A stretch of 64,000 bases of DNA, taken from the NCBI GenBank assembly GCA_020809705.1, contig CP085825.1, positions 8,122,001 to 8,186,000 on the forward strand. Reading direction: 5' to 3'. Made by a program: the position numbers and the translations under genes. This document shows positions 34,210-45,596 of this stretch, one piece after another. Every line of letters starts with the position of its first letter. Positions within the stretch are counted from its first letter, which is position 1. Source of the DNA: Calonectria ilicicola (lineage: Eukaryota > Ascomycota > Sordariomycetes > Hypocreales > Nectriaceae). The notes beneath the pieces are model-generated. The model saw only the letters and a list, made by a program, of their open reading frames with translations, did no database searches and was not told the origin of the DNA.

Positions 34210-36095
34210 GTTACATTGAGTGAATTCATAGGGCCACCTGTGTGGTCGGGTTTTGACAAGGCCCTGTGTGGAGAGCGTTTGAATTTGGTACCAAGATTGT
34301 CGCGAACCCTTTTTCATTGCCTGTCAATGTTTCTTAGACACGTCATTCGTATAGATAGTCCTTCATTAGCTTCTAAATTTTGCTAGAACTTGATATTGCA
34401 TCTTTTACCATTCAAAGACTCCCACCCGATACAAGCACATAATGGTGCCATGTCTCTCAAAGCCCGATTGCAAAAAGGACCCATATAATGTGTCAGAAAA
34501 GCACAAAGCTCGGACCTGCAGTTTAGTATAGAAACTCTAAATGAAAGGAGAGAAGAAAATTCTCTTTTTCCTAATCCATTGCGTATTGGCAACGCCGTAG
34601 CTGATTGAGCCTGTATTACTTCCCACACCATTCTACTGTACACGTGTCGATACTTCCAAAGATTGGATCCCCATTGAATAGCCGAGACCATGACGTAAAA
34701 ATGGCTCTATTTGCAAGTACGGAGAAGCCAATGTTAGGCCCTGCATCCACGTTTCGTATGTCTTGGCAAAGAATGGCTTGGCGATCCATACTACCTCAAA
34801 TTAACCCAGGGGTCGTGTGGATGGCCAATAGTGCAAATAACAAATAACACACGTCGGATGAATTTTGAGAGATTCGATAACAATCAAGGGTGTATTTTCT
34901 CCTAAGGGGGGTCGATGTAGTCGGCATGATTTGGCTGTGACCCTGTGGACCCAGTCTTTCCCCTGGAGCCTCGGTACACGAGGCACTCTAATGCCCTGGA
35001 CTCCGAGATACTATACCCACAATGTGGGAGCTGTTGCAAGATCCGTTCTTTTAGAGTTCGATGAGGTCGATTTGTGTTGACGTTATTGCCGGCCCGTGAT
35101 TGCCATGTGTCGTACATGCCGTTGCAATCACACCGTAATCCTGGTATCCTGGAGCAAGTGCCTTGGAAACCCTGCTTCTAGTGTTGCGTAATTTCGCCAT
35201 TTGAACCGGATTTCGAACCACTAAAGAAACCTAAAATGGGTTGGGTGGTATTCGGATATGCTGCGGGTTTTACTCAAGTAGAACGGCAGGTGTTGAACAG
35301 CCCTGGCAACGCATTAGGCAGCAATCTTGCACCCCTGAAAGTCCACTGCATCTCCTAAAGTTCTCAAGATCTAGTCAAATCATATCAGTTCCAATATCCA
35401 GATAACGGATCAATCACAATTGATATGACATATCTGATTCGATATCCTTGTGGTATCATTGTTTTGACATCCCGGAAATGTAAAGGGGGTGTGGGATGGA
35501 TTTTCAAAGGGAAAGAATTGCTCACGACACCAAACCATCCACGTTCTTATCATTATGGATACTGTGCGGTTTGGATGTTTGCATCACTGAACCATGATTT
35601 CCTCATACGCACACGTGGTATCTATCTGACATCCTCTGATGAGATATTTTTATTCGAGAGATAAGGGTCATTTTTATCTTCCAGTCGTTCGATCACGATA
35701 TAAATCCCTAATGTTGACATGTACCTTATCTACGATCTTGGAAAATTGAAATGGACGCAGGCGTGTTGGAATGAATGCTGCTGATACTACCGAATAGCCG
35801 AAACCGGCATCCCTCGATGAACAAAACAAGGATAAGAGTGAGGCCAATTCTCAAATATCGACTTTTACTGACCAATGATAGTATTCATGCATATGCGATT
35901 TAATGAAACATCGACCCTCCTGTCTATCTCATGATACGTTGTGGGTGATCCACAAAGTTCCATCCGTCTATGCATGCTTACGGGCTAGAGGGCCGACAGG
36001 GTCAACAGGAGCAGTATTGATGGTATGAGCTATTAATAAATGTTAGACCCCTAAATTCCCAAATACCATTGTAAACATATGAACAAAATTGTAAG
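34210..36095. other. Long intergenic stretch, no supported gene
   Basis: 1.9 kb between the kinase and the reductase. Only short frames on both strands; no repeat or RNA gene seen. Confidence 0.6.
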
Positions 36096-37159
36096 ATGAC
36101 TGGTAAAACTGTTCTTGTGACTGGTGCCACTGGCCTACTGGGCCGTCAAGTTGTCCAGGCGTTTGAGAAAACAGTTTGGACTGTCAAGGGCACTGGCTAC
36201 TCTAGGGCCGATGGCAAATCTATTCTTAAAGTTGATTTGGGGAACGCGGACGATGTCGAGAAGGTCTTGGATACTGTCAAGTTTGTTCCCATTTCCTCGC
36301 CTAGTTTGTTACGCATGGAAAAATGTGCTGATGTTGGATTAGGCCACATGCAGTGGTTCATTGTGCGGCTAATCGATTCCCGGACGATTTTGAGAAGAAC
36401 CCCGACGGTGTTCGCAAATTGAATGTCACGGCTTCACAGGATCTAGCTCATCTTTGTGCGACTCGAGATATTTTGCTGTTGTACATCTCCACCGACTATG
36501 TTTTCCCCGGTAAGCCCGGTGATGCACCCTATGAGACGGATGCACAGCCTGCCCCGACAAACTTATACGGACAGACTAAGTTGGACGGAGAGTATGCCAT
36601 TCTGGAAGAGTTTCAGAAAGCTGGTAAGGCAGAGTTAGGCGTTGTACTCAGAGTTCCAGTATTATACGGGGACGCAGAAACTCCCTCTGAGAGCTCCATC
36701 AATACCCTCACTGAGTCAGTTCGAAAAGCTCAGGCAGGGACCAAGATTAAGATGGATCATTGGGCTTTGCGTTATCCGACCAACACTGAGGATATCGGAC
36801 GAGTTTGTCATGGTAAGCCACATCTGGAGATTGTATGTGGGTGCACGACTAACATTCCTGAAGACATCACGAATAAGTACTTGGACACTGGTAACTCTGT
36901 ACTGTTGCCACCTCTTTTGCATTTCTCCTCGGAGGATAAGTTTACAAAATACGAAATATGTCAAGTTTTTGGCGACATCATGGGCCTTTCGACCGTAAAT
37001 ATTGAAGCGAATACTGATGGAAACGATCCCGATGCGAGTGTGCAGCGACCATATGATTGTCATCTGAGCACCAAAGCATTGCGCGATCTCGGCATAGATG
37101 TTTCTACACAGGATTTTGTTGGTTGGTGGAGACGGACACTTGGAAAGCTTAGTGGATGA
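36096..37159 (+). CDS. RmlD/MAT2B-like NAD(P)-binding reductase (extended SDR)
   Basis: Exons 36096..36280, 36343..36812 and 36864..37159; 316 residues. The N-terminus TGKTVLVTGATGLLGRQVV is a Rossmann dinucleotide motif; VVHCAANRFPDDFEKNPD and the YxxxK pair in NLYGQTKLDGE match dTDP-4-dehydrorhamnose reductase (RmlD) and the regulatory beta subunit of methionine adenosyltransferase (MAT2B). Fungal single-domain members are usually annotated as MAT2B-like; whether this one reduces a sugar nucleotide or only regulates is not clear. The second intron is 51 bases, a multiple of three without a stop, so unspliced transcripts would give a 333-residue protein. The splice is preferred because it has a GACTAAC branch site. 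Confidence 0.9.
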
Positions 37160-37815
37160 GAATCGGCAATACAGTTGTAAAAGGCCGTTTTGGCTTTTTT
37201 TCTGCTAATTGATTAGCTACATGGTCTCGGTTCGGTTTCTTTGAATCATGCACAGGGTGTAGACGTGATAACACCACCCTCACTAAGAGACCCGGTAGAT
37301 AGTAAGCCAAGCTTTGCCAACACGAACACCATTTATCTCGCTAATGAAGTGGGTACCACTGCCAGCGCTTCCCACGGGGTAAAACCCGTTCCATTGGCTC
37401 TCGGCATGTTTTCCGTATTTGTGCAGGGGCGCAGGATCCATCATATGGCAGGATTTCGCGAGATAGTGCAACTTCTGCCTGCCCTTGTTCTTGCATAGTA
37501 TTTGACCACGATGGACCGGGCCGTCCCGCCACTGTATCGAGAGTCGAGCCATAATTGAGAGCAAGGTTCCTTGTCCACCTCAACTCCAATTTTTAGACTT
37601 TTGAGGACACTCTGCGGTGCTACGCAGCCATCGGCTCGTTTAATGCCGACTAGACTCGAGCTCTACCGCGGAGCAAAGTCCAAGTGATTTGCAAAAGATG
37701 GCGCGAAACATGGTGGATAGGTTGTACTATTGACTAATGCCATATTTGTCACAAATTGTGAAGCCGCCACACTACCTGTTTGAGAAACAGGAGCAAGTCC
37801 TAGTCGTCGGCCAAG
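37160..37815. other. Convergent spacer, no gene seen
   Basis: Lies between the ends of the reductase and the tubby-like gene. Frames of 80-90 codons overlap here without any domain. Confidence 0.55.
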
Positions 37816-38740
37816 TCATCGGATGAGCCATTTGCGAAGACGATGTAACCCAACCGCGGCATGCACAATCTTGCTTCCGGTGCGCTCGAGGCGATTCCTG
37901 CTATCAGGTTTCCTCAGCTGTGCAAGCATCCCTAATAGGCTGACAACAAAGATGGGCTCCATGGCCTCGTCTCGCGTCAACAATACGACGCCTTCGCTGT
38001 ATGCAAGTGACAGGCTGGAACCCCACCCCAGATGGTGGTAGATAGCCCTGATTATTCCAGGTGATTCCTCGCTTCGCTGAACCAGGGTGTAGCGCAGGGG
38101 GCCATCGCTTACAGGGTCTATTTGCCACTGCAGCTGGAGCGGTTTTGATGCACCGCCTTTCGTGTTGGTAATGGTGAAATACGGACATGTGATTATCACA
38201 TTGTTTTGCGTTGGTGGCGGGGTGGGAAATGATGCGTCCATTTTGAAAATCGCATTATCGGTTTCTATGAGGGCTGGCGAGTCCACGTCACAAGATGGGG
38301 ACATTGTCCTGGTCAGGATCAATATCAGCAGGAAGATGGATTAGAACTCGTCCTACAACTGGACACACCTACAGTTTAACTTCACAAGCTTCACTTCCCA
38401 ACGCTCGTTTCCTCATACTAATCTGCAAGTCTCCCTTTGACCTTGCCTCAATATCGGCTAGATATGCGACATTATCATGAATGTTGTCCCCGCGTGGCCT
38501 TTTCATCATGCCAAGTTGCGTAATATAGAGACTTGACCCGAGAGGTGCATCGCCGGTGGCTCGATGATAAGGCTCTGTAGCCTCATATATGGGTAGATGG
38601 GCTGTTTCATTATTGTGTCTTGGGATATATAGGATTTTGGTGAGATGTTCTGGGGTCGACGAAGGCCTTCGGCCAAGTCGTAAATCAAAGTATGCCGCTG
38701 TGCTATGGTACACGTCCGGCTGTTTTGTTTTTTCAGCCAT
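37816..38740 (-). CDS. Hypothetical protein, possibly tubby-C/LURP-one-like
   Basis: Exons 38373..38740 and 37816..38308; 286 residues. The intron (donor GTAGGT, acceptor GACCAG, 64 bases, with TTCTAAT branch) joins SEACEVKL to TMSPSCDVD and removes a stop, so the gene is whole. Order of features: LYITQ...VAYLADIEARSKGDLQI in the first half, YFTITNTKGG and LQLQWQIDP in the middle, then VVLLTRDEAMEPIFVVSLLGM at the end. This resembles fungal proteins with a tubby C-terminal-like fold, which bind phospholipids or are plant LURP-one relatives, but I am unsure. No signal peptide or membrane helix. It is divergent from the sugar transporter at 39321. Confidence 0.68.
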
Positions 38741-39320
38741 GATAGGATGGTATCCTAAAAGTCAAGGGTGATGATTTGAGACGCCAGCTGTTATCGAAAG
38801 CTTATCGTGAAAGTCAGTAGTAAACATGGATCAGATAACAGAAGAACAACCGGAGCATCAGCCCCGAGAAAATAGTGCGAACAGTCGGTCGACTTAAATA
38901 ATTCAAGAACGCAGCCTTTTTATTCTGCAATTCAACAGATCATGGCCAATTCAGGCATATTTTCTTGTTTTCATCTCAATTGGGTACCTCCAGCTCCCTG
39001 TTCTTCATGTCTGTATGACGAGTGAGTGTGGACTGATCAATTGAGACATGCACATCGCTGATCTAACTTCTTATGGATGTTTTCTAGGTTGCGGTGAGTG
39101 AAAGCGGCAGCACATAGTTGACCTGCATCGAAAATGGTCGGCAAAGTAGCTTGATCTAGCCTAGTGTGAGATTATCTTTGTGGGGTGTTGTAAGCTTGAT
39201 GGACCATGAGCAGGACACATAAATCCAGCATCAGTACAAATATCCCATATTAAATGTATCTTTGTTTTTCGTTCAATATTTTGTCAGAGAATTTGAGTAA
39301 CCCGTGTCCCTCTATTCAAA
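38741..39320. other. Divergent promoter region
   Basis: Between the tubby-like gene and the sugar transporter. No gene seen. ATCAGATAA at 38830..38838 is a GATA-type match. Confidence 0.55.
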
Positions 39321-40952
39321 ATGATTGAAGCATCCGGTGGTTCATTTATGACTAAAAGAGTTGCCTGCATGGGGGTAATTTACTCTTTGGGCGGCTTGGT
39401 CTATGGCTATGACACAGGTGAGTGTTGAGGGAAGACGGCATTTTTGTCGGCTTACTGATAAAAGAAATGCAGGCCAAATCTCAGGCTTTTTGGAAATGGA
39501 AGACTTTAAACATTCCTTTGGAACATTTAACTCTGCAACTGACGAATACACGATCTCAACAATTCGCTCGGGACTGATTGTGGGCTTGGTAAAAGTCCCC
39601 CGAAAAAAAGCCCCACCTATGATCATTTGCATTAATGCGTTGTATAGCTGAGCATTGGAAATCTGGTCGGGGCATTGATTGCCGGCCCTCTTGCTGACCG
39701 GTTGGGAAGAAAGCTTCCTATAGCACTTGCATGCCTTGTCTATTCATGTGGCGCAATTGTACAGATTTCCTCCACAAGTCGTTGGTACCAGGTTGCTCTG
39801 GGCCGATGGACAGGTGGAATTGGCGTCGGAGCTCTTTCAGTTCTCGTACCTATGGCTTCGAGTGAGACGTCCCCAGCAAACTGTCGAGGCGTCATCGTAT
39901 CGTAAGTGATGACCCGATCAAATTCTCGTGAAGCCTCTAATAATAATTGAAGCGGCTATCAAATGGCGGTAACTATGGGAATCTTGATTGCTTCACTGGT
40001 AAACTTTGGCACCGAAAGTATTCGGTCTCACGCGTCTTGGAGAATAACTATGGGACTTGATTTTATCTGGGTCTCGCTGCTGCTAGCAGGGCTCACCTTT
40101 TTGCCCGAGAGCCCAAAATATCTGTTTTCTACAGGCCGAGGTGAAGAAGCCAAGACCATTATGGCGCGACTTTTGGGAGTGTCACCGGATCATCCAATCC
40201 TACAAAGCGAATTGCACGACATCAACAGAAGCTTGGAAACTGAAAAGGCTACCGAAGATGAGCCTTGGTGGCATGCGTTCTACTCCAAGGAGTCCATACT
40301 TCGCACCCTGCTAGCCACAGGGATATTGTCATTTCAACAATTGACTGGAGCTAACTTTTTCTTCTACTACGGAACCATGATCTTCTCCTCAACCGGAATT
40401 TCTAATAGTTACATCACGCAAGTTATTCTGGGAGCAGTTAACGTCGCGTGTACCGTGCCGGGATTGTACTTTGCGCAGAAATTGAGTCGTCGGAAATGCC
40501 TTATTTATGGAGCCCTCTGGATGGCTTGGTGCTTTCTTGTCTTTGCGACAGTTGGTCATTTCAAACTGAACCGAGAAAGTCCGGCTGAGACGCCTGTGGC
40601 TGGAGCCGTCATGATCGCACTTACTGCACTTTTCATAGCCGGGTTTGCGAGCACATGGGGACCGATATCCTGGGGAGAGGCGGTTTTGGTCTGCCCCGCG
40701 CGTCGCCGAGCGATGTTTTCAGGAATATCTGTCGCGTGTTATTGGGTCTGGAACTTTTTACTCGCTTTCTTTACGCCGCTAATCACAGCCCAAATTGACT
40801 ACCTATATGGTTACGTCTTTAGCGGATGCTGCTTTCTGATGGCACTGATGGTGCAGCTTTTTGTTATCGAATCACAGGGCCGTACTCTGGAACAGATAGA
40901 CAAACTGTACACCGAAAAGTTTGGGACAACTTCAGGCAGCGACAGCGAATGA
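39321..40952 (+). CDS. MFS sugar transporter (STP/hexose family)
   Basis: Exons 39321..39417, 39473..39588, 39648..39901 and 39953..40952; 488 residues. Sugar-porter signatures in order: GGLVYGYDTGQISG in helix 1, GPLADRLGRK in loop 2-3, PESPKYLFSTGR at the central loop, FQQLTGANFFFYYG in helix 7 and ESQGRTLEQIDKLY after helix 12 (the family form is PETKGRTLEE). It is on the short side because the N-terminal tail is brief; an extra upstream exon cannot be excluded. It would import hexoses or related sugars through the plasma membrane by proton symport. It converges on the regulator at 41117, which may control it (inference). Confidence 0.93.
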
Positions 40953-41116
40953 AACCCAAAATACCCTTGGGATGCGATACATCTAACGTGGTATCGGTAG
41001 CAGGGATGATGCAGTGGAAAATATGGTAAAGTCATGCTTCAATGTGTTGTTGCCTAGGGAGAATGAAACTGAATAGTGATTGGTGGAACAGCCGTAGCCT
41101 TTAATTTGAGAAAAAA

Positions 41117-42897
41117 TTATTCTCGGTTACAAGAGTTTCCGATCCACCTTTCCTTGAGCTCCTTAATGATTAGATTTACCGGCCAGGAAGTTGAGCGACC
41201 AAAATTGATGAGCATGGTTTCGAGCGCATGCTGGTGCTTCTGCTGAGTCAAAAGCTGACCGCCTGTGTGTATTTTGTCATTAGGCACATGTAAAATACCG
41301 AGATCATGGGAATGACTTACAAAAAGACAGTGGCCCAAAGCTGTTGACCCACGCTTCCGGGTATTCATTTGTATATGCCAAGCCGCAAATCCGCAGGGTA
41401 AGATTTTGGGCCCGCACATGTAATGGTCCTTCGATCTCCTCTTGGCGCTTTTCAGGAGAGCACAGTGTCAACAGCACCTCAGCTGTCAGAGCATACTGTA
41501 ATGCGCCGACTGAAAGTATGTAAAAGATTAGTGAGGGGCCAAGGGTAATGCTCGTTTTGAGCCTTGTTTTATCTTACCCGACCAGGGTTTTAATATCCAC
41601 TCAGACGGGAAAACGTTTTTGGGCTTGGGGGCAGTAGAGAAGGGTTGGAAGGTAGGCGGTAGGTGCTTGCTCCATAGCTTGAGCACTGAGTTCAAAATGT
41701 CCCATTCTCTTGAATGATTGAGAGTCCTATCGAGGCTATCATCTTCGGCATGCATGTTGCTGAATGTCGCGTACAGATTAATGATACGTGCCAAAATGTA
41801 GGTAATCAGATTGGCTCTCATATCATCACCTAGCCCTTTATGCATTATCAAGTATTCAAGTTTTGGGAACTCTTTACCCACTCGAACAGGACGATTGTAG
41901 GCTAAGCCAACAGTGATTTCCTCCCTAAGATAGTTCCAAAATGCGGCTTGTGGAAGACCCCAATCGGATAGATCCATAGATATGGAGCTCGAGAGTGAAT
42001 ACGCCCCTAGAAGATGACACTGGGGATTTTGCATACTTTCTGCGATGAAACGTTAGCCTGGCTTCAGCAGAGCTCTAGGCGCTGATCAGAATGTGGTTCC
42101 CACCACCGAGTATCTCGTACGAGCGCAACAACGCAGACGTAGCCAGAAACTCGCCGGGGTAGTCGGCAAAACTACCCAGGGCGCTTAAAAGATCCCTGAC
42201 ACAAGCTGCATGGAATGCGAAAGCGATGTGCTGCAGGCTGCCAGTTGCCTTGGACCAGTGAATGGAGGAGAAGGCGATGATGGCCCGGAACAAAAGAGGA
42301 AATTCGAGAGCGCGGGTCGGCACCTCAGTGCGGAAGGTAGCATTTCCATCATTTAGGTCGTACCACGACGCAAGGGTGTCGAGGTAATGAGAAAAGAGAT
42401 GAGCAATAACTTCATCCGCTATCGCGGCACGAGGCTCCCGCTGTGACAGCTCGGCGGCGTGCAGCAGTTGAGGGTCTGTGGTTGGCAGAGGAGGCATATG
42501 GCCTATTCCGGAATCATGGTGACGAGACGCGGCCTGCATTGGCGCTGTAACGGCTATCCCATCAGCAACGTAACAACACCCGGCACCCAGTTCCGTGACC
42601 CACGTGGCGTCATTTGTTCGTTGATGTGCACAATGAATTTGTAGTCGACGGCTGGCTGGTCACACCGGAGCTGCAACCGCATGCAGTTTGCGCACCTGGG
42701 CATTGTCCCATCGCCTTCAACGGGGCTGTTAGCACCAGATGATATCCAGAATCCTCTAGTTGACCATACACTTCACTTTCCGCCGCCTACACGTTTCGCT
42801 AAATGTCCCCAAAGGCCGTCAGTCCAGGGTCAGTGCGCCCAAGATGCAGGGTCCTGGCTTGTATGTACCATTCTGCCGAGCACAGGCTGTCAGCCAT
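41117..42897 (-). CDS. Zn2Cys6 transcription factor with split DNA-binding cluster
   Basis: Seven exons: 42869..42897, 42770..42798, 42604..42714, 42104..42544, 41578..42039, 41321..41509 and 41117..41262; phases match throughout and the product is 468 residues. The first two exons are only 29 bases each. Spliced, they give MADSLCSAECETCRRRKVKC, and exon 3 adds DGTMPRCANCMRLQLRC, a complete Cys6 cluster. The first intron even splits the codon of a cluster Cys. The body shows a fungal-specific regulator domain (LLRSYEILGES; HLLGAYSLSSS; FWNYLREEITVGLAYNRP; RSTSWPVNLIIKELKERW). Simple ORF calling would begin at 42539 and miss the DNA-binding part. It converges on the sugar transporter and is divergent from the ARMT1 gene. 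Confidence 0.88.
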
Positions 42898-43642
42898 GGC
42901 GGAAAGGCCGGGCAAGGGTGGAGACACGTACTATCGAGGTGTTTCCTCGCCATTGAGCTTGAGTCCGAATGATTGCCCTGAATGTCGCAATGAACAGTAC
43001 CGAAGATCAACTGGTTGCTGTGTTATCATCACCATGTGCCACTTTTTCTGCCTCCATTTGCGTCCTTGGTCGCAAAACGGTCGGAAATCTAGCTGGTTTA
43101 AGTAAACAGCGCTGCGAGAACACGCCCCACGTGGAGATAAGAATGCGGGTGGCAAACTGTCACTACTGCCGCAGAATGCAATGTAACCTTGAAGCCCCTG
43201 TATATCCCTGTCTATCGTCACGGCCTGCCCGGCGACTCATTGTTCAGCGTGGACAATGTCCAAAAATCCTTCGATGGAGAACTAACTTTTTCACCAGGGT
43301 GTGCCTCTAGTATGCCAACTATTCCCAGCCCACGTACGGGTCCAGCTCAGGCTCCAAGCTGCTTTGTACGGTTTTGGTGTACTCGCAATCAATCTACTGC
43401 GGCTTCACTGGATTCTTCGTCTATAAAGTAACCGTTTATTCTATTTATTGATAGATATAGAAATCAAAATAGTCCTATTTCCAACCCCCGATCCGTTGTT
43501 TGGAAATTGCCTGATTGACTCTGAAGATTGCACGAGGAGAAATTCCTTTCGAGCCGAAGTGCAACATCTTTCCAAATTTGAATAACACATCCACCGTTGA
43601 TTTTTTTTTTTAAGCTGCTTCAAGCTATTTCCAGATACAATC
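42898..43642. other. Divergent promoter region, no gene supported
   Basis: Between the regulator and the DUF89 gene. Frames of 70-113 codons overlap on both strands with no domain. A run of T at 43601-43611. Confidence 0.55.
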
Positions 43643-45328
43643 ATGTCGACCAATATGAATGCTGGTACATTCAGCTATATATTCCGTTTTCATTTACACA
43701 AATCATTGAAACTGATGAGCTGAACAGCCCCTCCTTACGTGACAAGCGACAAGAATTCGTTTGCCTATGTTTCTGCACATGGCCGCTGGGCCACCATCCT
43801 TGTGAGTACCAGAAGAGATCTCAGTGTGGTTTGTATCACTTCTCTAATTTTCTGGATAGGCCAGTGCTGTCAAAGATTTACAAAACTCAATCTCTTCGTG
43901 TGCAGAATCTGACAAGAAGGAGGAAGGTCTCAAAATAGTGGAAGCGATTGATCGATTGAAAGAAGAAATACAAAGCAATCAGGAGTTAACGCCCATAATT
44001 GATGATGGAGAGGCTGATGTCACGTTGTACAATCATCAACTCGAGAAATCAGGCCCACTCACTTGGTGTGATCTACAGTGGCTCTATGGCGAATGCTATC
44101 TTTACAGGTTTGTCTGGCATTGGCCAATTGATATCTCAACGGAATCGTAGGAAGTTAACAGCTTGAAACAGGCGTTTGAGCAGCTTATTCAAGATTTCTG
44201 TACACTGGAAATCTTATGATATATTCTTTGACCAGAAAATCAGCACATTCCGCTCCTCACGAACAGCTGTTGTGGAACTGGCTGAACGATATCATTCTCT
44301 TGCAAAAGGGTTTGCGAAACAGGAAACCAAATCCGAGTCCATGGGAGATCAAGTCCAAGAGCAGCTCTTCTATGAGATGTGTGAGATGAGCTTATGGGGA
44401 AATGCCACCGATTTGTCGTTGCTGACCAACATATCATATGAGGACATCCAGAAACTGCAAAGTTCTGAAGCCCGAAAGAACAAGGAAAACATTTTGGTAA
44501 ATCATCTCCCGGAGGTATTCAATACGCTGAGAGAAGCGGCGAGTCTAGGCAAAGGTGACCGCCAAATCGATATTGTTCTCGACAATGCCGGATTTGAGCT
44601 GTACGTTGACCTGATCCTGGCCAGCTACTTGATACACGCCGGTGTTGCAACAAGAGTCGTCCTGCATCCCAAGTCTATTCCATGGTTTGTTTCTGATACC
44701 CTCACCGCCGACTTTGAGGCTCTGCTCCAAATTCTAGCAGACCCAAAGCCATTTTATGAAACGACGTCCGCTCATCAAGCTCATAATGGCGCTCTTTCTT
44801 CCCTAACAAGTGATCAAGTTGAGCACTTGAAGTTCCTATCAGAGACCTGGAACGAATTTCGATCCAAGGGCCAACTAGAGGTACGCCCTGACTCATTTTG
44901 GACGCACCCGAGTGATTTCTGGAAATTGCCAGAGGAAGCTCCAACCCTTTTTGAAGACCTTAAGAAGAGTAAATGTGTTATTTTCAAAGGGGATCTTAAT
45001 TACCGAAAGCTAACTGGAGATGTAAGTATATATGCTCGTTTAGATCCAACCATATGGTGTCCATACGTTGATACAGCAGTTAATCAATTCAATGCAGGCT
45101 GCTTGGAACCCTACTACGCCTTTCACTGAGGCTCTTGGCCCACTGGGCCCTAGTTCTGGGATCAACATCTTGACGCTACGCACGTGCAAGGCCGATGTCG
45201 TAGTTGACCTGGAACATGGGGTCGACGAGAAACTACGTGGAACTCCTGGGGGAGGTGGTGTCACAGGGAGAAGGGAATGGGCATGGAGCGGTAAGTGGGC
45301 CGTATGCTCATTCTCAAAAGGAAAGTAG
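43643..45328 (+). CDS. ARMT1/DUF89 metal-dependent damage-control phosphatase
   Basis: Exons 43643..43664, 43728..43801, 43860..44107, 44172..45021 and 45098..45328; 474 residues, the family's usual length. It starts MSTNMNAAPPYVTSDKNSFA with the family phrase AHGRWATIL. The metal-binding and active-site motifs are intact: DNAGFELYVDLILASYL and KGDLNYRKLTGD. The C-terminus TCKADVVVDLE is the typical final strand. Subfamily III members (human ARMT1, yeast YMR027W) hydrolyse phosphorylated sugars such as fructose-1-phosphate that form damaging glycation products; ARMT1 was also reported as a protein carboxyl methyltransferase. The 22-base first exon rests on phase and on family likeness. Cytosolic; likely housekeeping. 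Confidence 0.92.
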
Positions 45329-45596
45329 ACAGTTTGGTCTGGCTTCAAGGGTTGAATGATATATTCAGTCTTGGATCTTGATCATCATGAACAATTGGGG
45401 CCAACTTGAATAAATTCACTCCTCAGATAGTACCGAAAAAATGATTTCTTACCAGACACTAAAGTTCTATTTCTCATGATGCTCCTTGATAGTAAACACC
45501 AGTTAATGACACAAATGAGCATAAATATTCCATGAATAGTGGTGCTCGTAGATGGTTGCGCGATATTGTTTAGAGAGTTATTATTATGCATAAAGC

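Noticed and set aside
33364..34317. 317-codon minus-strand frame opposite the APH-like kinase (and 251 codons in another plus frame)
   Set aside because: They are shadows of the G/C-rich kinase frame, which carries all catalytic motifs.
38309..38372. Two separate small minus-strand genes at 37816 and 38373
   Set aside because: A 64-base intron with good signals and matching phase joins them into one 286-residue protein.
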